Assembly: GCA_023229575.1 (NCBI GenBank)
Contig: JALNYZ010000002.1
Coordinates: 248,001 to 312,000 of the forward strand
DNA length: 64,000 nt
Reading direction: 5' to 3'
From: Prolixibacteraceae bacterium
Lineage (GTDB): Bacteria > Bacteroidota > Bacteroidia > Bacteroidales > Prolixibacteraceae
In this document: positions 1-8,929 of the stretch, one piece after another
Layout: each line of letters begins with the position of its first letter
Numbering within the stretch: position 1 is the stretch's first letter
Notes under the pieces: generated by a model
Seen by the model: only the letters and a program-made list of their open reading frames with translations
What the model was told of the DNA's origin: nothing
The model's database searches: none
Position numbers and translations under genes: made by a program

Positions 1-64
1 GTTCTTTATGATTGTTGTTAGTAATTATGTATTACTTTAGTTTAAATAGAATAATAATTTATAT

Positions 65-1528
65 ATGAATAATTTAAAGGATTTAAACCCATCATCAATA
101 TGGCGTTATTTCAATGAGATTTGCCAGGTACCGCGTCCGTCCAAACATGAAGGCAAAATTACCGAATATCTTGAAAATTTTGCCAAATCACATCAGTTGG
201 AGGTCCGGAAGGACCGGGTAGGAAACCTGGTAATCAGAAAGCCTGGGACATTGGGACTGGAGCATGGACAAATTGTTGTTTTGCAGTCTCACATGGATAT
301 GGTTTGTGAGAAGAATGGAGGGATTACCCATGATTTTTTTAAGGACCCAATTGTACCACTCATCGAAAATGGGTGGGTTAGGGCCCGGAATACTACCCTG
401 GGGGCAGATTGCGGAATAGGAATGGCTGCTACTTTGGCAATTTTGGCTGATAATAGCCTGGCACATCCTCCCATTGAAGCGCTGTTTACAGTTGATGAAG
501 AAACTGGATTGACCGGCGCAAATGCACTTCAACCTGGAATGCTGGAGGGGAAAATTTTGCTCAACCTTGATTCTGAAGATGAAGGTGAGTTATTTATCGG
601 TTGTGCAGGAGGGATTGATTCGGTTGGTGCCTTCAAATACAGGACCGAAGCGGTTCCACCCCATTTTGTTGCCTTCAAAATCAGTGTAACCGGATTGCTT
701 GGCGGTCATTCAGGTGATGACATTGAAAAGGGTAGGGGAAATGCCATCAAAATATTGAACCGCTTTCTTTATCAATTGGATAAATCATGCGAATATGGTA
801 TTGGGCAATTCGATGGAGGCCATCTTCGCAACGCAATTCCACGTGAAGCAAATGTCATTGTAGTTGTCCCTCAGGATAAGAAAGAGCACCTGGCCATTGA
901 AATCAACCATTTCAGGGTGGAGATGGAAAATGAACTGATGGGAAAGGAACCCAAATTTAAACTTGTATTGGAAAGTACCGATTTGCCTGATTTTATCTTA
1001 TCAAAGGAGAGTCAGGCCAAATTTGTGAACTTGTTGTACGCTTTGCCACACGGAGTCTATACAATGAGTGCCAGAATGCCGGGATTGGTTGAGACTTCAA
1101 CCAATCTGGCGAGTGTTAAATTTAAGGATGATTCTATGATTGAAATTGTCACAAGTCAAAGGAGTGATCAGGAGAGCGGTAAACAAGATATTTATCAAAT
1201 GGTCGAGTCCGTCTTCTTACTTGCCGGCGTCGCCGTAAAGCATGGAGAAGGCTACTGCGGCTGGACTCCCAATCCATCTTCGGCAACCCTGGATATTTCA
1301 AGGAAGTGTTATGAAGGTCTATTTGGCATCAAACCTGTTGTCAGAACGATTCATGCAGGTTTGGAATGCGGTTTGTTTCTGGAGAAATTCCCTGACCTGG
1401 ACATGATTTCATTTGGTCCGACACTCAAGGGGGTTCACTCCCCGGATGAGAAAATTGAGATTGCCTCAGTTGAAAAATTCTGGAAATTTTTGACTGTATT
1501 ATTGCCCAAACTAGCCTGGGCGAGATAA
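65..1528 (+). CDS. pepD: Aminoacyl-histidine dipeptidase (Xaa-His dipeptidase), M20 family
   Basis: Cytosolic metallo-dipeptidase that hydrolyses Xaa-His and other dipeptides. The 487-residue length fits the PepD family. Metal-ligand motifs are visible: SHMDMV with His76, GADCGIG with Asp115, the acidic pair in TVDEETGL (about residue 145), NLDSEDEG and a C-terminal His in TIHAGLECG. A lid/dimerisation domain begins near GLLGGHSGDDIEKGRGNA. The ATG at 65 is the first in-frame start. The gene is convergent with the M28 peptidase gene and has no operon partner in view, because the window begins 64 bases upstream. Family assignment is confident; substrate range is inferred from the family. Confidence 0.93.
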   Translation: MNNLKDLNPSSIWRYFNEICQVPRPSKHEGKITEYLENFAKSHQLEVRKDRVGNLVIRKPGTLGLEHGQIVVLQSHMDMVCEKNGGITHDFFKDPIVPLIENGWVRARNTTLGADCGIGMAATLAILADNSLAHPPIEALFTVDEETGLTGANALQPGMLEGKILLNLDSEDEGELFIGCAGGIDSVGAFKYRTEAVPPHFVAFKISVTGLLGGHSGDDIEKGRGNAIKILNRFLYQLDKSCEYGIGQFDGGHLRNAIPREANVIVVVPQDKKEHLAIEINHFRVEMENELMGKEPKFKLVLESTDLPDFILSKESQAKFVNLLYALPHGVYTMSARMPGLVETSTNLASVKFKDDSMIEIVTSQRSDQESGKQDIYQMVESVFLLAGVAVKHGEGYCGWTPNPSSATLDISRKCYEGLFGIKPVVRTIHAGLECGLFLEKFPDLDMISFGPTLKGVHSPDEKIEIASVEKFWKFLTVLLPKLAWAR

Positions 1529-1566
1529 ATAGTAAATTAGTAAATAGTAAATTAGTAAATGGTAAA
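1529..1566. repeat. Short AT-rich tandem repeat (15-bp unit, 2.5 copies)
   Basis: The unit ATAGTAAATTAGTAA occurs twice in perfect tandem (1529-1543 and 1544-1558), followed by a partial degenerate copy to 1566. It fills the gap between two convergent stop codons. No terminator hairpin is visible here. Probably slippage-generated sequence without a specific function. Confidence 0.8.
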
Positions 1567-1569
1567 TAC

Positions 1570-3333
1570 TTACAAAGTGACCAGGAATAGTTTTTTCTGC
1601 CCCCCCCTCATAATATCCACCGAAATGATTTGGCCGGGCGAATAGGCTTTCATCCTGGCCATGTAGTCATATATACTGCCTACTTTTTTGCCGTCGATCG
1701 CAATGATAATGTCTCCCTTTAAGAGGCCGGCCTTCGAGGCTGGCTTGTCTGGTGTAACTCCGTCTATGCGCATTCCCTCCTTTTCTGATCCGGCAAAATC
1801 CGGTATGATGCCCAGGGACACTTTCAAATCTGTTCTTGTAGATACACCAACTTTCGGTCCGCTTTCCTGGTAAGTCAGTCTCTTACTGCGATTGGCAACC
1901 TCCCTGATCAACAGAAAAGCGTTCTCCAAAATCATTTTTTCTCCAGTGATATTGATTCTGTCGTAAGTATCTTTTGGTGTATGGTATTGGTCGTGTACAC
2001 CTGTGGTGAAGTAAATGACCGGTATATTCTCTCCATAAAATGTGGCGTGATCCGACGGCCCATATCCCTCTTTTGATATTTTAACATTGAACCCATGAAC
2101 AAGGCTATCGACCAATGCCCTGGATTCAAGAGCTGTGCCAACTCCACCAACTGTAAGGTTTTTTGCTGAATCTAGACGCCCAACCATGTCAAAATTGAAC
2201 ATGGCATTCGCTTTTTTAAGAGAGAAAGGAGGATCTTTGACGAAAGCTTTGGAACCAATCAAGCCAAATTCTTCTGCTGTGAAAGCCACAAAAAGTATTG
2301 GACGTTTGTTGCTTTTATCATGGGAAAATTTTTGGGCCAGTTCGATAACAGCCGCTACACCGGAGGCGTTATCGTCAGCGCCATGATGAACGGCGACAGT
2401 ATCAGGCATTCTTGATCCTGAACCGGCTCCGCCGTACCCAAGGTGATCGTAATGGGCCCCAACAATAACAAATTCCCCGGCCAGATTTGCATCCCTGCCT
2501 GGAACCATCCCAACAATATTTTGTGTCATGGTGATTTTGGGAAGGACTGAAGCCTCACCTTGCACGACAATATCCGTCTTTTTGAAATAGGGCTTTTGAT
2601 CTGTTTTGATCCTATTCTCAATTTCGGCAATGCTTAATTGCTTATCCAGGATAATATCTGCAGTCTTTTGGGAAATTTTCATGACTGGAACGGCATAGGG
2701 TGCGCTGTTTTTGTCAAACATGGCAGTTTTGGCAGCCCCTTTTGTATTAAAATCCAAGGTAACTATTAAAATTCCGCCTGCATGGTGGTCTATGGCATTC
2801 AGAACTTTGGAACGGAGATCGCCCTGTTTCTTCATCTCCTTGTTTTGCGTAAGAAAATCCGGAACCCCATCTATAATGAGTACCCAACTGTTTTCAACCT
2901 GAGAATTTTGATAATCATCCCATTTCAGGCTGTCGGTTGAGAGGGTCATCCCATATCCGGCTACAGCAAGCCTTCCTGAAAAAGATTTGTTCGCAGAGAA
3001 AAAGAGCGGTTCATAATCTTCTCCCAGATTGAAAACTTCCTTGACAGATTTGAGATGGTTCTCCTTGCCAAAGTTAAATCCGGTAACCAGTTGCACAGGT
3101 TGATATCCCTTGTTATAAAGCATCTTAATACCTGATTTTTTGAATTTTCCGGCGATAAAACGTGCTGCAAGCGTGTCACCCGGCAATCCGGGTTTTCTGC
3201 CTTGAAATTCTTCTGAGGAGAGGGTTTTAATGGAGGAAGCGAGCTCCATATCAGTAATTTTTGGCTGATACTGTACGCTGCAAGCCGAGAAAAGCACCAA
3301 GGCGCACAGCAGGAATTTTACGCAAATCTTCAT
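1570..3333 (-). CDS. M28 family zinc aminopeptidase lipoprotein with C-terminal PDZ domain
   Basis: Predicted cell-envelope aminopeptidase of 587 residues. A lipoprotein signal ends at the lipobox LFSAC (Cys18). A PA-like insert precedes the M28 catalytic core, which shows VGAHYDHLG, HHGADDNASG, the catalytic pair in FTAEEFGL, FDMVGRL and a last metal His near YHTPKDTYD. Residues from about 510 to the end form a PDZ domain (GVTPDKPASKAGLLKGDII). The M28-PDZ fusion is common in Bacteroidota, where it probably serves peptide scavenging at the membrane. A TATATTTG sequence on the minus strand at 3368-3375 could be its -7 element. Exact substrate unknown. Confidence 0.88.
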   Translation of the reverse strand: MKICVKFLLCALVLFSACSVQYQPKITDMELASSIKTLSSEEFQGRKPGLPGDTLAARFIAGKFKKSGIKMLYNKGYQPVQLVTGFNFGKENHLKSVKEVFNLGEDYEPLFFSANKSFSGRLAVAGYGMTLSTDSLKWDDYQNSQVENSWVLIIDGVPDFLTQNKEMKKQGDLRSKVLNAIDHHAGGILIVTLDFNTKGAAKTAMFDKNSAPYAVPVMKISQKTADIILDKQLSIAEIENRIKTDQKPYFKKTDIVVQGEASVLPKITMTQNIVGMVPGRDANLAGEFVIVGAHYDHLGYGGAGSGSRMPDTVAVHHGADDNASGVAAVIELAQKFSHDKSNKRPILFVAFTAEEFGLIGSKAFVKDPPFSLKKANAMFNFDMVGRLDSAKNLTVGGVGTALESRALVDSLVHGFNVKISKEGYGPSDHATFYGENIPVIYFTTGVHDQYHTPKDTYDRINITGEKMILENAFLLIREVANRSKRLTYQESGPKVGVSTRTDLKVSLGIIPDFAGSEKEGMRIDGVTPDKPASKAGLLKGDIIIAIDGKKVGSIYDYMARMKAYSPGQIISVDIMRGGQKKLFLVTL

Positions 3334-3479
3334 TTGATAAATTTTATTGGGATCATGTTTGGTTGGACAAATATAATGATCTCTTCATATTTTTTAATAT
3401 TTCAACATGAACAGGATCACTGAATATTTAGTTTATTTGTAAAAAGTTACCTGAAATTAAATTCTTTTGAAGATTGAAT

Positions 3480-4517
3480 ATGAGATTAATCTTTGGTTGT
3501 TTTCGCTGGATCTCCTTTGGTATATTTATTTTGCTTACCTCCTGCGTTTCTATGGGTAAGATATCTATACAAGTTTCGGTACCTCCCAAAAAATCCATAC
3601 CAAATGAAATACAGAGCGTTGCCCTGATGAACAGAAGTATGAATAATTCATTTTCAAACCTGAATGAGGACTCACTAGAAAATTTGTTAATTAAAAGGAA
3701 ATTGGTTTTGGATGATGTACTGCTTGACAGCCTTGCTGCCGATACTACCCTTAAAATCACCGGGAATGCCCTGTATGAATCGGGCAGGTTTGATGTAGTC
3801 ATTCCGGTTCAAAGAAACCTTCCAAATAGGTCCCTATCACCTTCAACCAAGCTTTCTCCATTGAGTTTGGCGCAGGTGAATCAAATTTGCACAGAATTTA
3901 AAACGGATGCCTTGTTATCGCTCGAAAATTTTCAAGAAAAAGTAACTTCTTCGTATCAGGTTGGATTTGAGGCATTTACTTCAGAAGGAACGATCAGGCA
4001 ATACAATATTATAGTTCAGGTAGCCTATCATTCCAAATGGAGCTTGTATCAACCCTCCGAAAAATTAAAGGTTGCCAATTTTGAAGTAAACGATACCATA
4101 TTTTGGGAAAGAAACGGTGACACCCTGCAAGAAACATATGAAAAATTGCCTACCATAAAAGAGGCGCTGATAAAAGGTGCAATTGAAAGTGGAGCGAGCC
4201 TGGCTGAATATATTTCACCCGGATGGCAGGAACAATCAAGAAATTATTTTATTACCAACAATCCGGAGGCCGATAAAGCCATCACTTTTGCAAACAACAA
4301 CAATTGGAAGGACGCTGAAAGGATATGGATGAAATTCTCAACCTCCTCCAATACCGGTATAAGAAGCATGATTGAATACAATCTGGCGCTTGCCGCTGAA
4401 ATGAACGGTGATTTGCCTGCAGCTGTTCAGTGGGCCGAAAAATCTTTTAGAACCAAATTCAGGGGAACGACGGAAGTATATTTGAAGTTATTAAAAAAAC
4501 GATCAGCTACGATTTGA
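3480..4517 (+). CDS. Predicted lipoprotein of unknown function (DUF6340-like)
   Basis: 345 residues. The N-terminus is a signal segment ending in the lipobox LLTSC, so the protein is probably membrane-anchored. The middle has mixed alpha/beta character and the C-terminal ~100 residues look like helical TPR-type repeats (AITFANNNNWKDAERIW; NLALAAEMNGDLPAAVQWAEKSF). It resembles the Bacteroidota DUF6340 lipoproteins, from memory only. A TTG two codons upstream (3474) is also in frame, but the ATG at 3480 gives a better signal peptide. It stands alone, upstream of fabG on the same strand. Function unknown. Confidence 0.7.
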   Translation: MRLIFGCFRWISFGIFILLTSCVSMGKISIQVSVPPKKSIPNEIQSVALMNRSMNNSFSNLNEDSLENLLIKRKLVLDDVLLDSLAADTTLKITGNALYESGRFDVVIPVQRNLPNRSLSPSTKLSPLSLAQVNQICTEFKTDALLSLENFQEKVTSSYQVGFEAFTSEGTIRQYNIIVQVAYHSKWSLYQPSEKLKVANFEVNDTIFWERNGDTLQETYEKLPTIKEALIKGAIESGASLAEYISPGWQEQSRNYFITNNPEADKAITFANNNNWKDAERIWMKFSTSSNTGIRSMIEYNLALAAEMNGDLPAAVQWAEKSFRTKFRGTTEVYLKLLKKRSATI

Positions 4518-4548
4518 ATTTCCCGCATTCATAATTCGCATAATTGAC

Positions 4549-4556
4549 TATTTTTG
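4549..4556 (+). promoter_or_regulatory. Candidate -7 promoter element for fabG
   Basis: TATTTTTG matches the Bacteroidota primary-sigma -7 consensus TAnnTTTG and lies about 75 bases before the fabG ATG. No good -33 TTTG at 19-21 bases was found, so support is partial. Confidence 0.4.
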
Positions 4557-4631
4557 CCTGCATTTTAGTCAGGATGATAAACCTTTATCCACAAATTATA
4601 ACAGCTTGTACATTAATTTAAATATTTGAAT

Positions 4632-5378
4632 ATGAAATTACTCGATGGAAAAACGGCAATCGTTACAGGAGCTAGCCGCGGAATTGGAAAATCCATTGCA
4701 GTCCTGTTTGCACAGCAGGGCTGTAATGTTGCCTTTACTGACCTTTTTTACGATGATATCGCCAGGGAAACTGAAAAGGAGCTTCTTGCCTTAGGAGTTA
4801 AGGCCAAGGCCTATGCTTCTGATGCTTCAAAATTTGATGATACAATGCAGGTGGTAGATCAGGTCGTAAAGGATTTTGGCGGAATCGATATTTTGGTTAA
4901 CAATGCCGGTATTACCAAAGATACACTATTGATGAGAATGACCCAGGATCAATGGGATGCAGTGATAAATGTGAACCTGAAATCGGTATTTAATTTCACG
5001 AAAGCTGCCCAAATGACGATGCTGAAACAAAAGGGGGGCTCAATCATCAATATGAGTTCTGTCGTTGGGGTGAGCGGTAATGCCGGACAGGCCAACTATT
5101 CAGCTTCCAAAGCCGGTATAATTGGATTTACCAAATCGATTGCAAAAGAGTTGGGTTCCAGGGGAATTCGTTCAAACGCGATCGCTCCGGGTTTCATTAT
5201 TACCGAGATGACAGCAAAAATCCCTGAGGATGCGCGTAAGCAGTGGGAAGCATCCATTCCAATGAAAAGGGGAGGACTGCCTGAAGAGGTGGCCAAGGTA
5301 GCGCTTTTTCTAGCATCCGATCTTTCATCTTATGTTTCAGGGCAGGTTATTAATGTCTGTGGTGCCATGAACACATAG
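4632..5378 (+). CDS. fabG: 3-oxoacyl-[acyl-carrier-protein] reductase
   Basis: Short-chain dehydrogenase of 248 residues that catalyses the NADPH-dependent reduction of 3-oxoacyl-ACP in fatty-acid elongation. The cofactor motif TGASRGIGKS is at the N-terminus, NNAGITKD follows the third strand, and the catalytic Ser-Tyr-Lys set is visible (NMSSVVGVSG, then NYSASKAG). IAPGFIITEMT matches the FabG substrate loop. A TTG at 4626 is in frame but the ATG at 4632 is the normal start. Transcription ends at a very strong terminator just downstream. SDR enzymes are promiscuous, but these motifs and the length fit FabG well. Confidence 0.9.
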   Translation: MKLLDGKTAIVTGASRGIGKSIAVLFAQQGCNVAFTDLFYDDIARETEKELLALGVKAKAYASDASKFDDTMQVVDQVVKDFGGIDILVNNAGITKDTLLMRMTQDQWDAVINVNLKSVFNFTKAAQMTMLKQKGGSIINMSSVVGVSGNAGQANYSASKAGIIGFTKSIAKELGSRGIRSNAIAPGFIITEMTAKIPEDARKQWEASIPMKRGGLPEEVAKVALFLASDLSSYVSGQVINVCGAMNT

Positions 5379-5385
5379 GACATTG

Positions 5386-5440
5386 TGGATTAAAAATAAA
5401 AAAAAGCCGTTTTTAGCGGCTTTTTTTTATTTTTAATCCA
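5386..5440. terminator. Bidirectional terminator with 24-bp perfect arms
   Basis: Perfect inverted repeat: left arm 5386-5409, seven-base loop TTTTTAG, right arm 5417-5440. The GCCG/CGGC core is flanked by eight A and eight T residues, so it acts as an intrinsic terminator on both strands. It serves fabG (plus) and the convergent beta-barrel gene (minus). Confidence 0.95.
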
Positions 5441-5445
5441 TTCAA

Positions 5446-6021
5446 TCAGAATATTTTAAAACCAAGCGATACAGTAAATGCGTTTCCTTTGCCCGTGAAG
5501 TTGGAGCTTAGGCTGGTAGTATCAAAGGTTTTGGAGAGTGCCCATGAGTAACGGATATCCAGTGTAAAATTCAGGACATCGACCCCGGCGCCCACTTGGT
5601 AATCCAAAGCAGAATTGTTGAAATTGTATTTTATACTTTGATCACTGTTGTATCCGGTTGGAAAGGAGATGGCAGGACCAGTAAAGGCGCGAATTGAGGC
5701 CAATTTAAGATCTAGCACCTTCAGGCCCAGTAATACAGGTATTTGTATCGATTTCATTTTTATCGCATCAGAGGTGGATCCGACAGAAAAACCCCCATTT
5801 TGAACAACATACAAAAACTCGGGCTGTAGGTAGATTTTACTACCCCCGAACCGCCCAAAAGCGCCGAAATTATATCCTCCTTTTGAAGACGGTGTAAACG
5901 TACTCATGTCAGAAGACAGCTTTGAGGTGTTCCACCCCACTTTTATTCCGAGGTCAAAAGTCGAAGCAAATGTTACCATCGCCAATGTTAGCAGTGATAA
6001 AGTCATAATAGTCTTTTTCAT
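5446..6021 (-). CDS. Outer-membrane beta-barrel protein (PorT-like family)
   Basis: 191 residues with a cleavable signal peptide (hydrophobic stretch ending at about TFAS). The mature part alternates aromatic/hydrophobic and polar residues (LGIKVGWNTS, YNFGAFGRFG, YLQPEFLYV) and closes with AFTVSLGFKIF, a typical last barrel strand. It matches the small outer membrane beta-barrel (OMP_b-brl_2) proteins abundant in Bacteroidota. It is monocistronic on the minus strand and ends at the long terminator. A TATATTTG on the minus strand at 6050-6057 is a possible -7 element, giving a leader of about 25 bases. Role unknown. Confidence 0.8.
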   Translation of the reverse strand: MKKTIMTLSLLTLAMVTFASTFDLGIKVGWNTSKLSSDMSTFTPSSKGGYNFGAFGRFGGSKIYLQPEFLYVVQNGGFSVGSTSDAIKMKSIQIPVLLGLKVLDLKLASIRAFTGPAISFPTGYNSDQSIKYNFNNSALDYQVGAGVDVLNFTLDIRYSWALSKTFDTTSLSSNFTGKGNAFTVSLGFKIF

Positions 6022-6222
6022 ATCGATAAATTTTGCTTTAAGTTTAATTCAAATATATAAATAAAATTGGTAATTCGTCCCAATCCCATTGAATCATTGT
6101 TGATAATTGCCAGCCAGAATATCAACGTTGTTCTTTATTCAAAGGTATCCGTGATTTTGTCCGTCAAAAAGCCAATTCAATGAAAGTCCATATATTATCA
6201 ATTGAATGTCATTTTTTCCGAA

Positions 6223-6948
6223 TTAAAGTTTCCGTTCTTTGCTAATCAATTGGTAAGCTTCATTCACTTTTTTGAATTTCTCATTCGCAGCTTGTTGTAT
6301 CTCCTCCCCAAGATAACTCACTTTGTCAGGATGATACTTGACTGCCATTTTGCGGTATGCCTTTTTTACCTCTTCGTCTGTAGCAGTTGGAACCAGTTCC
6401 AGAACATCATAGGCCCAATCGGTCTTTGGGATTAACATGGCTTCAATAGAGGTATAATCGGCCGATGAAATTCCCAGATTGATGGATATATGCCTGATCA
6501 ATTTTAATTCATCCGGATGGATTTCACTATCGGAAGCAGCTATACCAAACAGAAAATGAATGAGTTGCAATCTGCCTGGATAATCCATGTAATTTTTAAT
6601 CTGGAGGCAGACATCGGTAACCGGGATATTTTGTTTGGTCAAATCTTGAAGTATCCTCAGGGCATTCTTTGCTCCCTCATCACCGAAATTGACCCTAAAG
6701 AATTCTTTTACATAATTTAATTCGGATTTCATGATCTTGCCGTCCGCATTCAATACTGCTGAGACCAGAACCAGCAGACTGAAAAGGTAATCGTTGGGTG
6801 TTGTCTGCGTGCCGGTTACAAATGTTCCGGAATTTACCTCTGATTTATCGGAAAGATCAAACAATGTTCCCAATACAAATCCTGCCAAAGCCCCGATGGG
6901 ACCTCCAAGTGTCCATCCCAAACCACTACCTATCCATTTTCCAAACAT
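6223..6948 (-). CDS. djlA: DjlA-like co-chaperone: TerB domain plus C-terminal J domain
   Basis: 241 residues. A glycine-rich N-terminal hydrophobic segment (GSGLGWTLGGPIGALAGFVLG) resembles the DjlA membrane anchor. A TerB-like helical domain covers about residues 45-165 (ADGKIMKSELNYVKEFF; AASDSEIHPDELKLI), and a J domain lies from about 175 to the end with the HPD motif in KYHPDKVSYLG. J domains stimulate DnaK ATPase. The gene overlaps the 3' end of coaE by 23 bases, so the two are translationally coupled. Client unknown. Confidence 0.87.
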   Translation of the reverse strand: MFGKWIGSGLGWTLGGPIGALAGFVLGTLFDLSDKSEVNSGTFVTGTQTTPNDYLFSLLVLVSAVLNADGKIMKSELNYVKEFFRVNFGDEGAKNALRILQDLTKQNIPVTDVCLQIKNYMDYPGRLQLIHFLFGIAASDSEIHPDELKLIRHISINLGISSADYTSIEAMLIPKTDWAYDVLELVPTATDEEVKKAYRKMAVKYHPDKVSYLGEEIQQAANEKFKKVNEAYQLISKERKL

Positions 6949-7537
6949 GACTCTTCGACCTTAAAAGTTGGTCCAATTTTAAAACTTGTGAAATAATCAG
7001 CTGATTGTCATTATTTTCTATTATGAAATCAGCCATTTTAATTTTTTCTTTATCGGTCATTTGATTGCTCATTCGTTGGATGACCTCTTCAGCTCTTGAG
7101 TTATCCCTTTTTGAAACTCGTTGGATTCGTTCCTGTTCATCGGCAATAACCAGTATCGTATAATCAAAATTCCGGAAGTTTCCGGTTTCAAAAAGGATGG
7201 CAGCTTCGTAAATGATATAAGGAAAATCAGAAAATCCCGCACTCCATATTTCAAATTCCCTGTGCACAGCCGGATGGATGATGCCATTGAGCTTTCCCAA
7301 TAAAGCACGATTGTTAAAAACAATGGAAGCCAACATTCTCCGGTTCAACAATCCTTCCGCAGAATAAATTTCCAATCCGAAAAGTCCCTTCAATTCCTTG
7401 ACAATTCCGGGATCTTCATTTTGTAACCTTCCTGCCTGAAGATCGGCATGGAACACAGGTATGCCAAGTACACTGAAGACCCTGCAAACAGTTGATTTGC
7501 CGCTTCCTATACCTCCTGTAATGCCAACCTTCAGCAT
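6926..7537 (-). CDS. coaE: Dephospho-CoA kinase
   Basis: Last enzyme of coenzyme A synthesis; it phosphorylates the 3'-OH of dephospho-CoA. 203 residues from the ATG at 7537. A P-loop sits at the very N-terminus (GITGGIGSGKS), followed by VFHADLQAGRL and the lid region IQRVSKRDNS. A TTG at 7543 is in frame and would directly follow the ybbR stop, but the ATG two codons later is preferred. The gene lies in the ybbR-coaE-djlA run on the minus strand with 6 bases separating it from ybbR. Confidence 0.93.
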   Translation of the reverse strand: MLKVGITGGIGSGKSTVCRVFSVLGIPVFHADLQAGRLQNEDPGIVKELKGLFGLEIYSAEGLLNRRMLASIVFNNRALLGKLNGIIHPAVHREFEIWSAGFSDFPYIIYEAAILFETGNFRNFDYTILVIADEQERIQRVSKRDNSRAEEVIQRMSNQMTDKEKIKMADFIIENNDNQLIISQVLKLDQLLRSKSHVWKMDR

Positions 7538-7543
7538 AACCAA

Positions 7544-8548
7544 TTATTTTTCGTGTTCGATAATATATTCTACCTCCCTGGGGGAATAGTTTACAGCCAA
7601 AATGCCGGTTGAATGGCTTTCGAAAGTTACGGCCAAACGCGGATCCTGGAGAGAGATCTTTTCAAAATTGATATATGCACGAAAGGCGTTGTGATCCAGA
7701 TTTTTGTACTTGCTTAGTCCAATCAGGCAGGTAACCTTAACTTTACCGGGAAATGTCTTGACAATAGTTTCGGGCGGATTGTTCATGACTTGAATAGGAA
7801 TTTCGAAGGTCACTTCAGTGTTTTGTTCCACTGGTATCGTTAACATAACCTCTTTACTCTCCAATTTTACTCCCGGAGGTTGTTTGACAACTACCTGTTG
7901 ATCAATAGTATGTGCTAATTTTGTGAATGAATGGAAACCCGTCGGAATGAATTTTAGGGTATCCAAAATATCTTTCGGCCCGCTTACCAGGAACGAATCA
8001 GGAACAGTTGTTGGCTCACCGGCAAGTGAATACTGATTTTCAAAGCTGAGTTTCAGATCGGGTTTGACTCTGATCTTTTTGGAAATGATTTTACTGAAAT
8101 TGAAAACAAGTGTGTCGGGTATTATGGAGAGAATCCTGATCTCGCTACTGATTTGTTTCTCAATCTCCTCTTTATGGCTGATGACAGGGACTTTGTACTT
8201 GTATCTTCTTCCCCTGTCCAGCGAATTGTCAATCAATTCACCGACATTTAGCAAAATGGGCGAAAATGCCAACCTGAGTTGATAGCTTAACAAGGTATAG
8301 CCGTAAGCGTCAACCATTAAATCAAAACTATTTGGAAGGGAATTGGAAAGCTGTTTATCCTTTGGAAAATCAACATAATTTACCGGGACATTGATTCTGC
8401 TTGTATAACGCTTTTCCAGGCTGTTTAACAACCATAAAAGTGAGGAGAGCGCAAGGCAGACAATAAAAACAAGCGCCTTATGGTAGCTGAAATTCTTGAC
8501 CTTTCGCTTAACGAACAAGAATATTTTTTTTACCCAAATTTGCTTCAT
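7544..8548 (-). CDS. YbbR domain-containing membrane protein
   Basis: 334 residues. One N-terminal transmembrane helix (about residues 25-45) is followed by extracytoplasmic YbbR repeats with the characteristic alternating-strand pattern (NVPVNYVDFPK; VPDSFLVSGPKDILDTL; VTFEIPIQVMNNPP). YbbR proteins in Firmicutes (CdaR) regulate diadenylate cyclase; in Bacteroidota ybbR commonly precedes coaE, as here, and its role is unclear. It is first in a three-gene run with coaE and djlA, and is separated from yajC by a strong terminator. Confidence 0.82.
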   Translation of the reverse strand: MKQIWVKKIFLFVKRKVKNFSYHKALVFIVCLALSSLLWLLNSLEKRYTSRINVPVNYVDFPKDKQLSNSLPNSFDLMVDAYGYTLLSYQLRLAFSPILLNVGELIDNSLDRGRRYKYKVPVISHKEEIEKQISSEIRILSIIPDTLVFNFSKIISKKIRVKPDLKLSFENQYSLAGEPTTVPDSFLVSGPKDILDTLKFIPTGFHSFTKLAHTIDQQVVVKQPPGVKLESKEVMLTIPVEQNTEVTFEIPIQVMNNPPETIVKTFPGKVKVTCLIGLSKYKNLDHNAFRAYINFEKISLQDPRLAVTFESHSTGILAVNYSPREVEYIIEHEK

Positions 8549-8581
8549 CAGTTCAATGTTTTACCGGGCCTGTTTTAAAAT

Positions 8582-8610
8582 AAAAATGGCCGGATAACCC
8601 GGCCATTTTT
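8582..8610 (-). terminator. Intrinsic terminator after yajC
   Basis: Perfect 12-bp arms (AAAAATGGCCGG at 8582-8593 and its complement at 8599-8610) around the loop ATAAC, with a T-run on the minus strand. It lies just past the yajC stop and separates the nusB-DUF1573-yajC transcript from ybbR. By symmetry it could also stop plus-strand transcription. Confidence 0.93.
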
Positions 8611-8611
8611 A

Positions 8612-8929
8612 TTACTTTGCTACCGGAGCATCAGTCATATCCTTGAGTACCACACTTTTATCAACTTTCAATTTAATGTTTGGTGCTACTTCAAGATAGA
8701 TGATTTGATCTTTGATCTCATCAATTCTTCCATAAATACCGCCTGAGGTGACAACCTTGTCACCCCTTTGGAGTGCGTCCCTGAATTTTTGTGTCTCTTT
8801 CTGACGTTTCATCTGTGGACGAATCATGAAAAAATAGAAGACAACAATAATTAATACCAACGGCAAAAACATGCCCAACATACCTTGTTGTGTCTGTTGT
8901 TGAGCGATAACGAACAGTAATGTACTCAT
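8612..8929 (-). CDS. yajC: Preprotein translocase accessory subunit YajC
   Basis: 105-residue single-span membrane protein of the SecDF-YajC complex. The transmembrane helix and following motif are diagnostic (VFYFFMIRPQMKRQKE), then GDKVVTSGGIYGRI and a beta-rich C-terminus (KLKVDKSVVLKDM). Its start codon overlaps the stop of the DUF1573 gene (ATGA), giving translational coupling in the nusB-DUF1573-yajC operon, an arrangement common in Bacteroidota. Confidence 0.95.
   Translation of the reverse strand: MSTLLFVIAQQQTQQGMLGMFLPLVLIIVVFYFFMIRPQMKRQKETQKFRDALQRGDKVVTSGGIYGRIDEIKDQIIYLEVAPNIKLKVDKSVVLKDMTDAPVAK

Noticed and set aside
1529..1566. Functional repeat or attachment site
   Set aside because: The AT-rich 15-bp repeat looks like replication slippage and has no partner elsewhere that I could see.
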